Shown here in pieces: positions 55,568 through 64,000 of a DNA stretch of 64,000 bases. The stretch is from Nitrospirota bacterium. GTDB lineage: Bacteria > Nitrospirota > Thermodesulfovibrionia > Thermodesulfovibrionales > JdFR-88. The notes beneath the pieces were generated by a model, which saw only the letters and a program-made list of their open reading frames with translations, was not told the origin of the DNA and ran no database searches. Position 1 is the stretch's first letter, and every line of letters starts with the position of its first letter. Made by a program: the position numbers and the translations under genes. The DNA lies in the NCBI GenBank assembly GCA_021813405.1, contig JAKAKS010000043.1:19083-83082 (forward strand), given 5' to 3'.

Positions 55568-56581
55568 TTATTTCCCCAGGTTCCACTTAATCATCCGCAT
55601 CATAACCTTCGGGCTGGAGAAGGCCAGCCGCATCACCGTGGTCTCGTAACCGCCGTGGACCATGCAGTTTTTGCACCTTGGGTCCGCCCCTTTTTCATAT
55701 TTTTCCCAGTCGGTGCCGGACATAAGCCCTTCATAGGTTTCATGATAGCCGTCTGTTACAAGATAGCACGGCGATTTCCAACCCAGGGGGCCGAAGGTGG
55801 GGTTGCCCCACGGCGTGCAGGGGATTTCCATTTTCCCCTGGAGGAAATCAGCATAAATGGGGGTGTTCATGAAACGGAATTTGCTGAAAACGCTTTGAAG
55901 CTGCCGGAACTTGTTTATAATGTCCGTCCTGGTGGAAAAAATATCCTCGCTTACGCTCTGGTAGGCAAAACCCGGCGAAACCAGCATGCCGTCCACCCCG
56001 GCTGAAGTAAGCAGGCAGAACAGCTCCTCAAGTTCCGCGGCCCCGGTGTTTTTGTAAACAGTGGTGTTCGTGCTCACCTTGAAATCGCGCTTCTTGGCCT
56101 TGGAGATTGCAGACATGGAGGTATTGAAAGAGCCCGGCCTGCCTGTTATCACCTCATGCGTCTTCGCCATGCCGTCCAGGTGAAAATTCAGCGTAAGATT
56201 GGGATGGGGCAGCATGTCATCTATAAAATCCCCGGCCAGCAAGCCGTTTGTGCATAGATAAACGTACTTGCCTCTTGACAGGAGTTCTTCAAGCAGAAGT
56301 TTTATCTGGCCATACAAAAGCGGCTCTCCGCCGGTAACGGCCACAACCGGCGCGCCGCACTCTTCAACGGCCCGCAGGCAGTCGCTTACATGGAGTTCCC
56401 GGTCCGCCGCGGTCCTTATCCTGTCGCACCCGGCACAGGCCAGGTTGCACCTGTGGGTAGGCTCCAGCATCAGCACAAGCGGGAACCTTTTTTTGCCTTT
56501 TAACCGGTTTTTCAGAAAATGCCCGGTCATCGTGCCGTAAAAACTGGGCTGAAAACGCATTTCTATCTCCCCCGCCCGCAT
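55568..56581 (-). CDS. hpnH: Adenosylhopane synthase, radical SAM protein HpnH
   Basis: A 337-residue radical SAM enzyme with the cluster motif CNLACAGC in MLEPTHRCNLACAGCDRIR, then VAVTGGEPLLYG and a C-terminal Cys group (DPRCKNCMVHGG). HpnH joins the 5'-deoxyadenosyl group to diploptene, founding the side chain of bacteriohopanepolyols. An ATG eight codons in (MRFQPSFYGT) is an alternative start. Downstream of hpnA on the same strand. Confidence 0.95.
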   Translation of the reverse strand: MRAGEIEMRFQPSFYGTMTGHFLKNRLKGKKRFPLVLMLEPTHRCNLACAGCDRIRTAADRELHVSDCLRAVEECGAPVVAVTGGEPLLYGQIKLLLEELLSRGKYVYLCTNGLLAGDFIDDMLPHPNLTLNFHLDGMAKTHEVITGRPGSFNTSMSAISKAKKRDFKVSTNTTVYKNTGAAELEELFCLLTSAGVDGMLVSPGFAYQSVSEDIFSTRTDIINKFRQLQSVFSKFRFMNTPIYADFLQGKMEIPCTPWGNPTFGPLGWKSPCYLVTDGYHETYEGLMSGTDWEKYEKGADPRCKNCMVHGGYETTVMRLAFSSPKVMMRMIKWNLGK

Positions 56582-56608
56582 GTAAAACCATGCAGGCTCA
56601 ATTTCATA

Positions 56609-57643
56609 TTAGCGGGCCTCTACGGGCCTTTCAGATTTAAAGCCATTTTTCTTTTTTATGTATCCGTTTTCCCGGAACCATATTATGGCATCCTCAAGCT
56701 CTCTTTCAACAGGGGCCGGATTGAAGCCAAGCTCCCGTACCGCCCTGGAATTGTCGTAGAACATGTACTTGCGGGCCATCTTCACCCCGGCAAGCGGTAT
56801 CAGCGGAGGTTTTCGCGTGATCCTTGAAACCGCTTCGTTCAGGTATGCGGCGGCCAGCACCGGCAGGTACGGCAGCCTTACTCTGGGCGGCTCCATGCCG
56901 GCAATCCGGCCCACAAGCGCAAAGAACTCCTTCAGCGTGAGATTGGAGTTGCCCAGTATGTATTTCTGGCCGGGCTTGCCGGACTTCATCGCCAGGATAT
57001 GCCCCTCCGCCACGTCCTTCACGCCCACAAAATTGAGCCCTGTGTCCAGGTAGGCGGGCATCCTGCCGTTAAGGAAATCCACTATCATCCTGCCGGTGGG
57101 GGTGGGCTTCCTGTCCATCGCCCCGATGGGCGTGGATGGGTTCACTATGACCACAGGAAGGCCAATTTTAAAAAAATTCTCCGCCTCCCTTTCGGCAAGG
57201 AATTTCGATTTTTTATAGTGCCCGCACATGTCCTTGAATCTTACGGGGGTGTCCTCGTTAACCGGGGTGCCGTCAGAGGAGGCCGCAAGCGCACCCACGG
57301 AACTTGTGTAAACCACCTTTTCCACCTTTTCGGCAAGCGCGGCTGAAAGCACGTTTACAGTGCCCTCAACGTTTGTCTGGTACATGTCTTCCGGGTTGGG
57401 CGCCCACAATCTGTAATCGGCGGCAAGATGGAAGACAAGCCCGCATCCACTCATGCCGCCTATTACCGAATCAATGTCCCTTACGTCGCCTGTGACAAGT
57501 TCGGCGCCGATGCGCGCCAGCTCACGCGAAGGCGCAAGCGTTTTGTCTCTTACTAGCGCCTTTACGCCTGTTCCGCGCTTTATAAGCGCCGCGGCCACAT
57601 GAAAACCGATAAAACCGGAACCGCCTGTGAGAAAGGCCTTCAT
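56609..57643 (-). CDS. hpnA: Hopanoid-associated sugar epimerase HpnA
   Basis: A 344-residue extended short-chain dehydrogenase: Rossmann start AFLTGGSGFIGFHVAAALIKRG, VVYTSSVGALA and the YxxxK catalytic pair in HYKKSKFLAE. HpnA proteins are conserved in hopanoid clusters; their exact reaction is not firmly established. Overlaps the shc stop region by 4 bases, implying coupling. Confidence 0.93.
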   Translation of the reverse strand: MKAFLTGGSGFIGFHVAAALIKRGTGVKALVRDKTLAPSRELARIGAELVTGDVRDIDSVIGGMSGCGLVFHLAADYRLWAPNPEDMYQTNVEGTVNVLSAALAEKVEKVVYTSSVGALAASSDGTPVNEDTPVRFKDMCGHYKKSKFLAEREAENFFKIGLPVVIVNPSTPIGAMDRKPTPTGRMIVDFLNGRMPAYLDTGLNFVGVKDVAEGHILAMKSGKPGQKYILGNSNLTLKEFFALVGRIAGMEPPRVRLPYLPVLAAAYLNEAVSRITRKPPLIPLAGVKMARKYMFYDNSRAVRELGFNPAPVERELEDAIIWFRENGYIKKKNGFKSERPVEAR

Positions 57644-59667
57644 GCAATGGGGGAGGCCATCGTGGGGCCGGGGGCGGGGATACTGCCCCCATTACCCGGG
57701 ACAAAACCGTTTACGAACCTGCTTAAGGCCATCAGCGGAAAACAATTTTTATAATTATGGTAGCGGAGCATGAAATACCTTGGGAAACCTGTGCCCGTGA
57801 ACTCCGGCTCGTCCCATGTGCCATCATATTTCTGGGCATTGAGCAGAAAATTGATCCCCTTGTGCACCTCGCCGGACTGATCCTCCTCCGCCGCCAGAAG
57901 CCCCAGCAGGGCCCATGCGGTTTGCGAGGGGGTGCTTGTGCCTTGCCCGCAAAGGGAATAATCCCCATAGGACTCGCAGCACTCGCCCCAGCCGCCATCC
58001 ATGTTCTGGTGGCCTTTCAGCCACTCCACCGCCCGCCTTACATAAGGGCTGGACATGTCCTCGCCCACCGCCCTAAGGCCCATGAGGACGGACCACGTTC
58101 CGTATATGTAATTGACCCCCCATCTGCCCCAGAAAGAGCCGTCGGGCTGCTGCGCGGATTTCAGATATCTGATCGCCTTTTTCACCCTGGGGTCGCCCAT
58201 GCCAATCCCGGCCTTGCCCACAACCTCCAGCACGCGCCCGGCTATGTCCGGCGTGCTGGGGTCCGTCATCGCCTCCAGGTCCGCATACGGCACCTGGTTT
58301 AAAAGCTCGAAATCGTTGTCCACGTCAAATGCGCCCCAGCCGCCGTCCCTGCACTGCATGCCCAGCAGCCAGTTTATCCCGCGCTCTATCCGTTCGCCCA
58401 TGCCGGGCATGTCCTTATAATCCAGCAGGAACATCAGCACCACGGCGGTATCGTCCACGTCCGGGTACCAGCTGTTGTCGAATTCAAAGGCCCAGCCGCC
58501 CGGCTCCAGGTCCGGCCTTTTCACGCTCCAGTCGCCTTTCTTTAATATCTGCTTGGAGGCCAGCCATTCGGCGGCCCTTAAAAGCGAGCGGTGGTCGCGC
58601 GGCATTCCCGAATACCGTAGCGCAAGCGCCGTAAGCGCGGTGTCCCACACAGGCGATATGCAGGACTGAAGCACAAGCTTTTCGCCGGAGTCCAGCGTGA
58701 AATTCCTGAGCGCCTCCAGCCCGGCCGACATGCGGGGGTCTTGAGGCCCGTAGCCCATGGCCGACAGTGCCAGTATCGAATTCACCATGGCAGGCTGTAT
58801 GCCGCCCCAGTCACCGGTCTCCTCCTGGTGCTGAAACACCCATTCCTGCGCCAGTTCCATGCCCTTGGCCCTTAAAGGCCTGGGCAGCCCTTCCATTATC
58901 TTTGCGGCCCGGTCCAGAACAAAAAAAGTCTGTCTGAGGATGTTCCGCGTAAATTTGATGTCCGTCCAGAACACCTTTTTCTTTTTCTTATGCTGCTTCA
59001 CCCACGGTCCGGCGTATATCTCTTTTAATGAGAAGTTTTCGGCGCCAACCGCCACTGGCTTCTGGTCCATTACTATCATCAGCGGCACAAATGTGGAGCG
59101 CGCCCAGCTTGAAAACTTGTAGATGCTAAACGGAAAGGATGCCGGTATCAGCATCAGTTCCACCGGGATGGACGGCAGACAGCTCCAGGATTCCTGCCCG
59201 AAAAGGGCAAGGAATATCCGCGTGAACACCCTTGAAGCCCCGGCCCCTCCGTTTGCAAGTATGAATTGCCTTGCCCTGCGCATCGGGGGGGACTGCTCCG
59301 GATACTCAGCAAGCTTCAGCGCCATGTAGGCCTCTACAGTGGCGCTAAGATCGCCCTTGCCGCCCCAGTGTATGGCCCAGGTGCCATCGGGCCTCTGCTC
59401 GCTTAAAATGTAATTGGATATTTTTTTGAAGATTTCCTTGTCCCGCAGCCCAAGGAAATAAAGCAGCATCAGGTATTCGGCGGTAATCGTTACGTTGGAT
59501 TCCAGCTCGTACCACCAGTAACCGGTCTCGTGCTGTTCCACCAGGTAGCGGGCGCGCATCTTCTTTATCGCAGCCCTCGTCCTCTCCAGCAGGGCCGGCG
59601 ATTTGGTGTTAGGGAAGGCAGCGATATACGCGGGCGCCGAAATATCAGGTTTATTTTTATAGCTCAT
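57640..59667 (-). CDS. shc: Squalene-hopene cyclase
   Basis: A 675-residue cyclase turning squalene into hopene/hopanol at the membrane. The catalytic acid motif is in WYPDVDDTAVVLMFLL (DxDD), and several QW repeats are visible (QRPDGTWAIHWGG, QCRDGGWGAFD, QQPDGSFWGRWG, QNMDGGWGECCESYG, QKYDGTWDE). Normal length. First gene of the shc-hpnA-hpnH unit. Squalene-forming genes (hpnCDE) are not in the window. Confidence 0.97.
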   Translation of the reverse strand: MSYKNKPDISAPAYIAAFPNTKSPALLERTRAAIKKMRARYLVEQHETGYWWYELESNVTITAEYLMLLYFLGLRDKEIFKKISNYILSEQRPDGTWAIHWGGKGDLSATVEAYMALKLAEYPEQSPPMRRARQFILANGGAGASRVFTRIFLALFGQESWSCLPSIPVELMLIPASFPFSIYKFSSWARSTFVPLMIVMDQKPVAVGAENFSLKEIYAGPWVKQHKKKKKVFWTDIKFTRNILRQTFFVLDRAAKIMEGLPRPLRAKGMELAQEWVFQHQEETGDWGGIQPAMVNSILALSAMGYGPQDPRMSAGLEALRNFTLDSGEKLVLQSCISPVWDTALTALALRYSGMPRDHRSLLRAAEWLASKQILKKGDWSVKRPDLEPGGWAFEFDNSWYPDVDDTAVVLMFLLDYKDMPGMGERIERGINWLLGMQCRDGGWGAFDVDNDFELLNQVPYADLEAMTDPSTPDIAGRVLEVVGKAGIGMGDPRVKKAIRYLKSAQQPDGSFWGRWGVNYIYGTWSVLMGLRAVGEDMSSPYVRRAVEWLKGHQNMDGGWGECCESYGDYSLCGQGTSTPSQTAWALLGLLAAEEDQSGEVHKGINFLLNAQKYDGTWDEPEFTGTGFPRYFMLRYHNYKNCFPLMALSRFVNGFVPGNGGSIPAPGPTMASPIA

Positions 59668-59794
59668 TATTTATGGAGCGGAACCTGTTGTAATAAAAAA
59701 TAGCAGAGCCCCTCCGGATTGTCAAAAAGGCCGGCAGCGTGAAATTGGCAATACATGAGGCTCCCTCCGTTTCCTTTCGTGCCCGGGATACGCC

Positions 59795-60226
59795 TTACCG
59801 GGCGTTATTTTGCTGGCCCGGCCCCGCTTGCCCGGGCTCTTTTGTAACCGTTCGCGGCCGGCTTCCGGCGCCCACCAGCGTTATACCGGCTATGATAACT
59901 ACCACGCCAAGCCATCTCATGGGCGTTACATCTTCCCGCAAAAATATCCTGGCCAGGATGGCGGCAAACACAAATGAAGCGGCCGTAAGCGGAAGCACAT
60001 AGCTTAAATCCGCCCTGGCCAGCGCTATAAGGTAAAGAAAGAAAAAACAGGCCAGAAACAGGATACCCGCGATTATCTGGGGGCACGTAAATACGCTTAG
60101 AAGCCAGTTGATTATCGAACGGACGTTCCAGTCCGCCTGGCCGATCCTGCTCATCCCATAGCTCAAAAAAGTTTCGCCTACGGACGCAGAGAACGCCGCA
60201 AGCAGTGTTATAAGCACGGTCTTCAA
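59795..60226 (-). CDS. DMT/EamA-type small membrane protein
   Basis: A protein of about 143 residues with four hydrophobic helices: VLITLLAAFSASVGETFLSYGM, IAGILFLACFFFLYLIALARADLSYVLPLTAASFVFAAILARIF as two adjoining helices, and MRWLGVVVIIAGITLVG. This is half the size of typical EamA transporters and resembles SMR/ArnE-type proteins. The TTG start at 60226, 5 bases after the hpnK stop and behind GGGGAAAG, is the best fit but uncertain. Its place at the end of the hpnJ-hpnK unit suggests a lipid-modification or flipping role (inference). Confidence 0.75.
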   Translation of the reverse strand: MKTVLITLLAAFSASVGETFLSYGMSRIGQADWNVRSIINWLLSVFTCPQIIAGILFLACFFFLYLIALARADLSYVLPLTAASFVFAAILARIFLREDVTPMRWLGVVVIIAGITLVGAGSRPRTVTKEPGQAGPGQQNNAR

Positions 60227-60230
60227 TCTG

Positions 60231-61100
60231 TTACTTTCCCCCCTTGCCGGATGAAGCCAGCTCCGCAAAACCGGCCAGCTTCACGCCGGCCTCCTCTATC
60301 CGCCGCCTGAGCAGCCCGGAACCAACGGCTTCCATCTCCATGCGCCCGCGTTCAGTTGCCATGTCCGGATGGCAGTAAAATTCCGCCACAGTGCCACCAG
60401 CGATTTTAATAAACCTTAGTACCGGTTGGCAACTGCCGGATTTTGCCACATTATCGGTGGTTTTTACGGCCCTGGCCCTGGACAGGTCAATGGAGCAGGA
60501 GGCAGATCTGATATACATCCGGCCGGAATACCGTGAATTTATTCCGCCCAGCGCCCTGAAAACTCCCCATTCGGCCATCTTGGCGCCGGATTCCGCGGCG
60601 GCCCTTATTGGCTCACGCGTTATTCGTATCCATTTCACCTCACGCCTGGCGCAAATGCGGGAAAGCGAGCGGAAGACAAGTGGATGCATATGCAAATGAT
60701 GATGCGAATCGGCGTGCGACGGCTTTAATCCCTCCGCCTCAAGTCTGTCGAATTGCGCCTCCATCTCCGCCTGTATCTGGCCGGAGAGGGTTTTCCAGTG
60801 CCGCCAGTAATTGTAACCAGCCTTTGCCGGGCTTGCCTCAAAAAAACCGTTATCGTCCACAAGGCCAGGTATTTTGGATTGCGGAAGAACCGCCCTGCCG
60901 TCGCATAGCGTTATATGAATGCCGGTGGACAACCCTGGCGTTGCATGCGCTATTTTGGCAGCCTGGCCAAATGCGGCCCCGCCAGCCATTATGCTGGCCG
61001 ATGTTAGCGCGCCCTTTTCATGGGCGCGGCAGACCGCGTCGTTAACCGAAGGGCTTGCGCCCATATCGTCGGCGTTAATCACCACGTAAAGGGGTGGCAT
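60231..61100 (-). CDS. hpnK: Hopanoid deacetylase HpnK (YdjC/ChbG-like)
   Basis: A 289-residue YdjC-family protein: VVINADDMGASPSVNDAVCRAHEKGALTSASIM with the metal-binding DD, STGIHITLCDGRAV, and SHADSHHHLHMHP with clustered His. HpnK is known to deacetylate N-acetylglucosaminyl-bacteriohopanetetrol made by HpnI. The ATG at 61100 is chosen; the frame is open upstream, but the fold starts here. Ten bases downstream of hpnJ. Confidence 0.92.
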   Translation of the reverse strand: MPPLYVVINADDMGASPSVNDAVCRAHEKGALTSASIMAGGAAFGQAAKIAHATPGLSTGIHITLCDGRAVLPQSKIPGLVDDNGFFEASPAKAGYNYWRHWKTLSGQIQAEMEAQFDRLEAEGLKPSHADSHHHLHMHPLVFRSLSRICARREVKWIRITREPIRAAAESGAKMAEWGVFRALGGINSRYSGRMYIRSASCSIDLSRARAVKTTDNVAKSGSCQPVLRFIKIAGGTVAEFYCHPDMATERGRMEMEAVGSGLLRRRIEEAGVKLAGFAELASSGKGGK

Positions 61101-61110
61101 CGGTATAAGC

Positions 61111-62553
61111 CTACCCCGCTGTTTCCTTTCTCCTTGCCATAAAGGCAAAGAACTCCAACCCTTCCCTGGTCCTCCTGGCAAACGTGTGCCTGTCCACCAG
61201 CATCTCTTTCACAATCCTTAGAATAGGCTTCGGGCGCATATAGAACCGCTTGTAAAAACGTTCAACAGCATCAAAAACCGCATCACCCGAAAGATGAGGA
61301 TACTGGAGCACCGCGCTCTGAATGCCGCCATCCACCAGATCGCTTTTCTTTAGCCAGCCCTCTTTTATGGCCTGTTCATACAGCTCCGTGCCGGGGTAAG
61401 GCGCGGGCAGGGAAACCTGTATGCTGTAAGAGTCCAGCTCTATTGCGTAGCGGATTGTGTTTTCAATGGTTTCAGCCGTCTCGCCGGGCAGCCCAAGAAT
61501 GAAAGCGGCGTGCACCTTAATGCCCAGCCTTTTCGTATCGGTCATGAACCGCTTTGCGCCCTCCACAGTTATGCCCTTTTTCACGTTGTTTAAAATCTGC
61601 TGGTTGCCGGACTCGAAACCAACCGTAAGCAGGTTGAGCCCGTTTTCCTTCATTACAGAAAGCGTTTCCAAAGGCACGTTTGCCCTTGCATTGGCGGACC
61701 ACTTAAGCCCCAGCGGCCCTATCCGCTTTGCAATCGCCTCCACCCTTTTCAGGTCGCCCGTGAAAGTGTCGTCATCAAAAAACCATTCCCTTACCTGCGG
61801 GAAAAGCCCTTTTGCCTGCTCCACCTCACGGCATACGTTATCCACGGAGCGGGTGCGGTAATTCCTGCCGCCTATCGTCTGCGGCCACAGGCAGAAAGTG
61901 CACCTGGCCTTGCAGCCCCGGCCTGCGTAGATGGCCATGTATGGGTGCTCCAGATAGCCGTTGAAATAATGCTCTATTTTCAAGTCGCGGGCGTATATGG
62001 GCGTTGCATAGGGAAGCGCATCCAGGTCCGCAACTGGCGGCCTGTTTGCTGTCCTGCGGAACTCGCCGCCGGAAAGGTACGCTACGCCGTCAGTCTCTTC
62101 CAGCTTCTTTCCCTGCGCCAGTTCCTTTATTGTGTAATCGAACTCTCCGGTGCATACAAAGTCTATGGCCGGACAGGCCCGGAGCGTTTCTTCCGGCAGT
62201 GTCATCACGTGCGGCCCCACCATGCCAATAACAATGCCCGGCCAGGCCTCCTTTATAAGCCTTGCCACCCTGCAATCGTTTGAGAAGCCGGGCGTGCTGG
62301 TATACATGACTATCAGATCGAAACCGTCGCACTGCTTTACAACTTCCTCCACGCCGATATTGGCCGGAGGGGCGTCGATGAGCTTGCTACCCTCTATCAT
62401 CCCGGCCGGCACGGCAAGCCACACCGGATACCAGAAAGACCTTATCTCCCTTCTGGCCTGATATCTTGCGCCGGCTGCGCCGTCGAACCCGCCAAATGAC
62501 GGAGGGTTCAGAAAGAGAACTCTTTTTTCTTTTCCATGATTTTTGTTTTGCAT
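61111..62553 (-). CDS. hpnJ: B12-binding-type radical SAM protein HpnJ
   Basis: A 480-residue protein with an N-terminal cobalamin-binding-like domain (about 10-160), a radical SAM core with CKARCTFCLWPQTIGGRNYRTRS (CxxxCxxC) and SANARANVPLETLSVMKENGLNLLTVGFESGNQQ split across the barrel, and a C-terminal helical region. HpnJ is required to form the cyclitol ether head group of bacteriohopanepolyols. It heads a minus-strand unit hpnJ-hpnK-DMT. It may depend on the B12 whose synthesis is encoded elsewhere in the window. Confidence 0.93.
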   Translation of the reverse strand: MQNKNHGKEKRVLFLNPPSFGGFDGAAGARYQARREIRSFWYPVWLAVPAGMIEGSKLIDAPPANIGVEEVVKQCDGFDLIVMYTSTPGFSNDCRVARLIKEAWPGIVIGMVGPHVMTLPEETLRACPAIDFVCTGEFDYTIKELAQGKKLEETDGVAYLSGGEFRRTANRPPVADLDALPYATPIYARDLKIEHYFNGYLEHPYMAIYAGRGCKARCTFCLWPQTIGGRNYRTRSVDNVCREVEQAKGLFPQVREWFFDDDTFTGDLKRVEAIAKRIGPLGLKWSANARANVPLETLSVMKENGLNLLTVGFESGNQQILNNVKKGITVEGAKRFMTDTKRLGIKVHAAFILGLPGETAETIENTIRYAIELDSYSIQVSLPAPYPGTELYEQAIKEGWLKKSDLVDGGIQSAVLQYPHLSGDAVFDAVERFYKRFYMRPKPILRIVKEMLVDRHTFARRTREGLEFFAFMARRKETAG

Positions 62554-62748
62554 TAATCCCGCCTCAAGAGAACCCGTCAGGTTCTAATAAATAAAATGAG
62601 CCCTTGAAATATACCATAATTTCATCGGCTTTTTAAGTTTTTTTTGAATTTGAAGGTTTCCCGCCTCCGGGGCAATTTCACACCTTGAAAAACCAAGCCG
62701 CCCGGCTTAGAATAGGCTCGTAAATTCCTGTCTTGAAGGTGGCTTGGT

Positions 62749-63276
62749 ATGCGTGAAACCGGATGTGCCAGGGCAAAGGATGGCCTCGCGTTTATCCTGT
62801 CCTTAATTATTGCGCTAGCTTGCCTGTTCATTCAGCCTGCCACTGCGCAGATGTACCAATGGAAAGACGCCAACGGCAACATGGTTTTCGGCGACTCCCC
62901 TCCACCCGGCGCTGATGCAACTGACAAGCAAATCAGGCTGAACAAGATAGTACGGCCTGAAACTCCGCATAAATCCAGCCCGGTCCGGGCAAGCATGGCG
63001 AAAAAGCCTGAGGGTGCCGCAAGCAATGTTCATGTTACGTTATACGGGGCAAGCTGGTGCCCATATTGCAAAAAAGTGCGCGCCTACCTTGTCTCCAGGG
63101 GCGTGGACCTCACCGAATATGACGTGGACAATAATAAAGAGAAGGCAAGCGAGGCCCGGATGAAGAGCGGCCAGAACGGAATACCGGTTACGGATGTGGA
63201 GGGCACCGTGATAACAGGCGATGATATACCGGCCATATCAAGGGCGATAGAGCAAAAAAGAAGAGAAGGCAATTAA
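62749..63276 (+). CDS. Secreted DUF4124-glutaredoxin fusion
   Basis: A 175-residue protein with a signal peptide (FILSLIIALACLFIQPATAQ), a DUF4124 segment (MYQWKDANGNMVFGDSPP), a linker and a C-terminal glutaredoxin domain (VHVTLYGASWCPYCKKVRAYLVSRG, active site CPYC, with GIPVTDVEG). It would work in the periplasm as a thiol-disulfide enzyme. The combination recurs in diderm bacteria; the substrate is unknown. Confidence 0.88.
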   Translation: MRETGCARAKDGLAFILSLIIALACLFIQPATAQMYQWKDANGNMVFGDSPPPGADATDKQIRLNKIVRPETPHKSSPVRASMAKKPEGAASNVHVTLYGASWCPYCKKVRAYLVSRGVDLTEYDVDNNKEKASEARMKSGQNGIPVTDVEGTVITGDDIPAISRAIEQKRREGN

Positions 63277-63342
63277 GGGCATGCGGCATAGGTTGCGGGC
63301 CGGTTTTATTTGAAAAGTTACATTAAAAGGAGGGTAGGAGGT

Positions 63343-63726
63343 ATGTACAAGTCTATAGCCGTATATCTCATCTTGGCGATCTTCGTCATCGGCATAGTAC
63401 AGGCGGTCCCTGCCGAGGCGGCGTTCGTTGCGTCTTCAAGCTCTGCCATGTCAAAGATAGACAGGCAGGCCGACATGGACCTGATAACCCATGCACTTGA
63501 GATGAAGGCCGTAAGCTCCAGACTGAGCCAGCTTGGCTTCACAAAAGAGGAGATAAACACGAGGCTTGCCAGCTTAAGTGACCAGCAGGTGCATCTTCTT
63601 GCGCAGAAGATCGACAAGATACGGCCCGCCGGTGACGGGCTTGCGGTGCTTGGCGCGCTCATCGTAATAGTTTTTCTTGTGGTAGTCATCCTCTGGCTTA
63701 CGCACCACAAGGTGATGGTCAGGTAA
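63343..63726 (+). CDS. PA2779-like small membrane protein
   Basis: A 127-residue protein with a signal-like N-terminus (IAVYLILAIFVIGIVQAVPAEA), a helical middle (ALEMKAVSSRLSQLGFTKEEINTRLASLSDQQVHLLAQKID) and a C-terminal membrane helix (LGALIVIVFLVVVILWL). It matches the PA2779-type family of unknown function as I recall it; such genes often sit next to a PA2778-type peptidase-like gene, not visible here. The ATG at 63343 follows AGGAGGT. Followed by a terminator. Confidence 0.75.
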   Translation: MYKSIAVYLILAIFVIGIVQAVPAEAAFVASSSSAMSKIDRQADMDLITHALEMKAVSSRLSQLGFTKEEINTRLASLSDQQVHLLAQKIDKIRPAGDGLAVLGALIVIVFLVVVILWLTHHKVMVR

Positions 63727-63764
63727 CCGATGCCCAGGCGCCGCAAAGGAAACCAGTTTAAACA

Positions 63765-63793
63765 CCGGGGCTTCAAGCCCCGGTTTCTTTCTT
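63765..63793 (+). terminator. Rho-independent terminator
   Basis: CCGGGGCTT/AAGCCCCGG perfect 9-base stem with a minimal one-base loop, followed by TTTCTTTCTT, 38 bases after the PA2779-like gene. Confidence 0.88.
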
Positions 63794-63915
63794 CTTGGCG
63801 GATCCCTGACCCAGCCTATAGCACTTTTTTAATAGAAACCCGCGCATGCCTAACGAAGTTACGGAGCGGACTGCGTCCACCTACCCGCACTGTATGTTAT
63901 AAAAGAAAGGGAAAA

Positions 63916-63976
63916 AGGCAGGAGGACTTAGTGCGTCCTGGGTCTAAGAATCCTGAGTACTGTGTGTCCCCTGCCT
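63916..63976. repeat. Palindromic element at the right edge (REP-like)
   Basis: AGGCAGGAGGAC pairs with GTCCCCTGCCT (11 base pairs, one bulged A) across a 38-base loop. On the minus strand the stem is followed by a T5 run. The loop contains GAGTACTGTGTGTCC. No coding frame is visible from the terminator at 63793 to the window end. Confidence 0.5.
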
Positions 63977-64000
63977 CCCAAAGCCCTAATAGGTTGATTG

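Noticed and set aside
1..64000. tRNA, rRNA, CRISPR array or prophage
   Set aside because: No cloverleaf-like, rRNA-like, regularly spaced repeat or phage structural signatures were noticed while reading both strands; a covariance-model scan was not possible here.

Overview
This 64 kb window looks like chromosomal sequence of a diderm (Gram-negative) bacterium. It is moderately GC-rich and densely packed, with many 1-20 base gene overlaps. Evidence for an outer membrane includes a porin-like barrel, a second probable barrel protein and lipoproteins. HrcA/CIRCE heat-shock control, a hopanoid pathway, an AMMECR1 gene, PATAN (DUF4388) and MglA-type proteins, and a probable selenoprotein of the HesB-related family fit a deep-branching group such as Desulfobacterota or Nitrospirota. 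The phylum is inference from gene content; there is no rRNA or other marker here to settle it. I see no tRNA, rRNA, CRISPR array, phage or complete insertion sequence.

Layout. 1-3560 (minus): a putative nutrient-uptake cluster: a small Fis-type regulator, an outer-membrane porin, an SMR-like membrane protein, and an APC amino acid permease fused at its C-terminus to a PII signalling domain (runs off the left edge). 3783-7892 (plus): lysA-dapF-dapA for lysine/peptidoglycan, a TPR lipoprotein and cytidine deaminase. 7893-8690: non-coding, with a hairpin plus T-run and one copy of an intergenic repeat. 8691-14218 (plus): secA, a GAF-GGDEF diguanylate cyclase and an MglA-like GTPase with a long tail. 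14500-17810: isoaspartyl peptidase, a secreted CHRD protein, two more repeat copies, and on the minus strand hemB behind a HesB/IscA-like gene interrupted by an in-frame TGA with a bSECIS-like hairpin. 17959-20957: HD hydrolase, membrane-anchored dihaem cytochrome c, aconitase.

21168-25716 (plus): a copper-handling cluster: a His/Met-rich duplicated periplasmic protein, a small Cys/His peptide, PCuAC, a barrel-like protein, a DUF2318 lipoprotein, CopC and CopD. 25727-32022 (plus): acyl-AMP ligase, TPR protein, mtnA, polyprenyl diphosphate synthase, AMMECR1 and a PATAN-DnaJ-TPR protein. 32321-39088 (plus): an adenosylcobalamin riboswitch followed by cobU-cobT-cobS-cobC-cobQ-cbiB-cobD, the lower (nucleotide-loop) half of B12 synthesis without corrin-ring genes. 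39108-44002 (minus): a diguanylate cyclase, acetate kinase and phosphoketolase. 44118-49810 (plus): CIRCE, hrcA-grpE-dnaK, then dnaJ-rsmE. 49821-52613 (minus): uvrA.

52623-62553: a hopanoid island: hpnI, hpnG, a CruF/DUF422-like gene, hpnH, hpnA, shc, a DMT protein, hpnK and hpnJ. Together these cyclise squalene, attach and process the adenosine-derived side chain, and modify the polyol head group. 62749-64000: a DUF4124-glutaredoxin protein, a PA2779-like membrane protein with its terminator, and a palindromic non-coding right edge.

The most unusual items are the permease-PII fusion, the probable HesB-type selenoprotein with a SECIS-like element placed as in known bacterial cases, the duplicated DH/EHG metal-binding-like protein of the copper cluster, and a dispersed ~160 base intergenic repeat.
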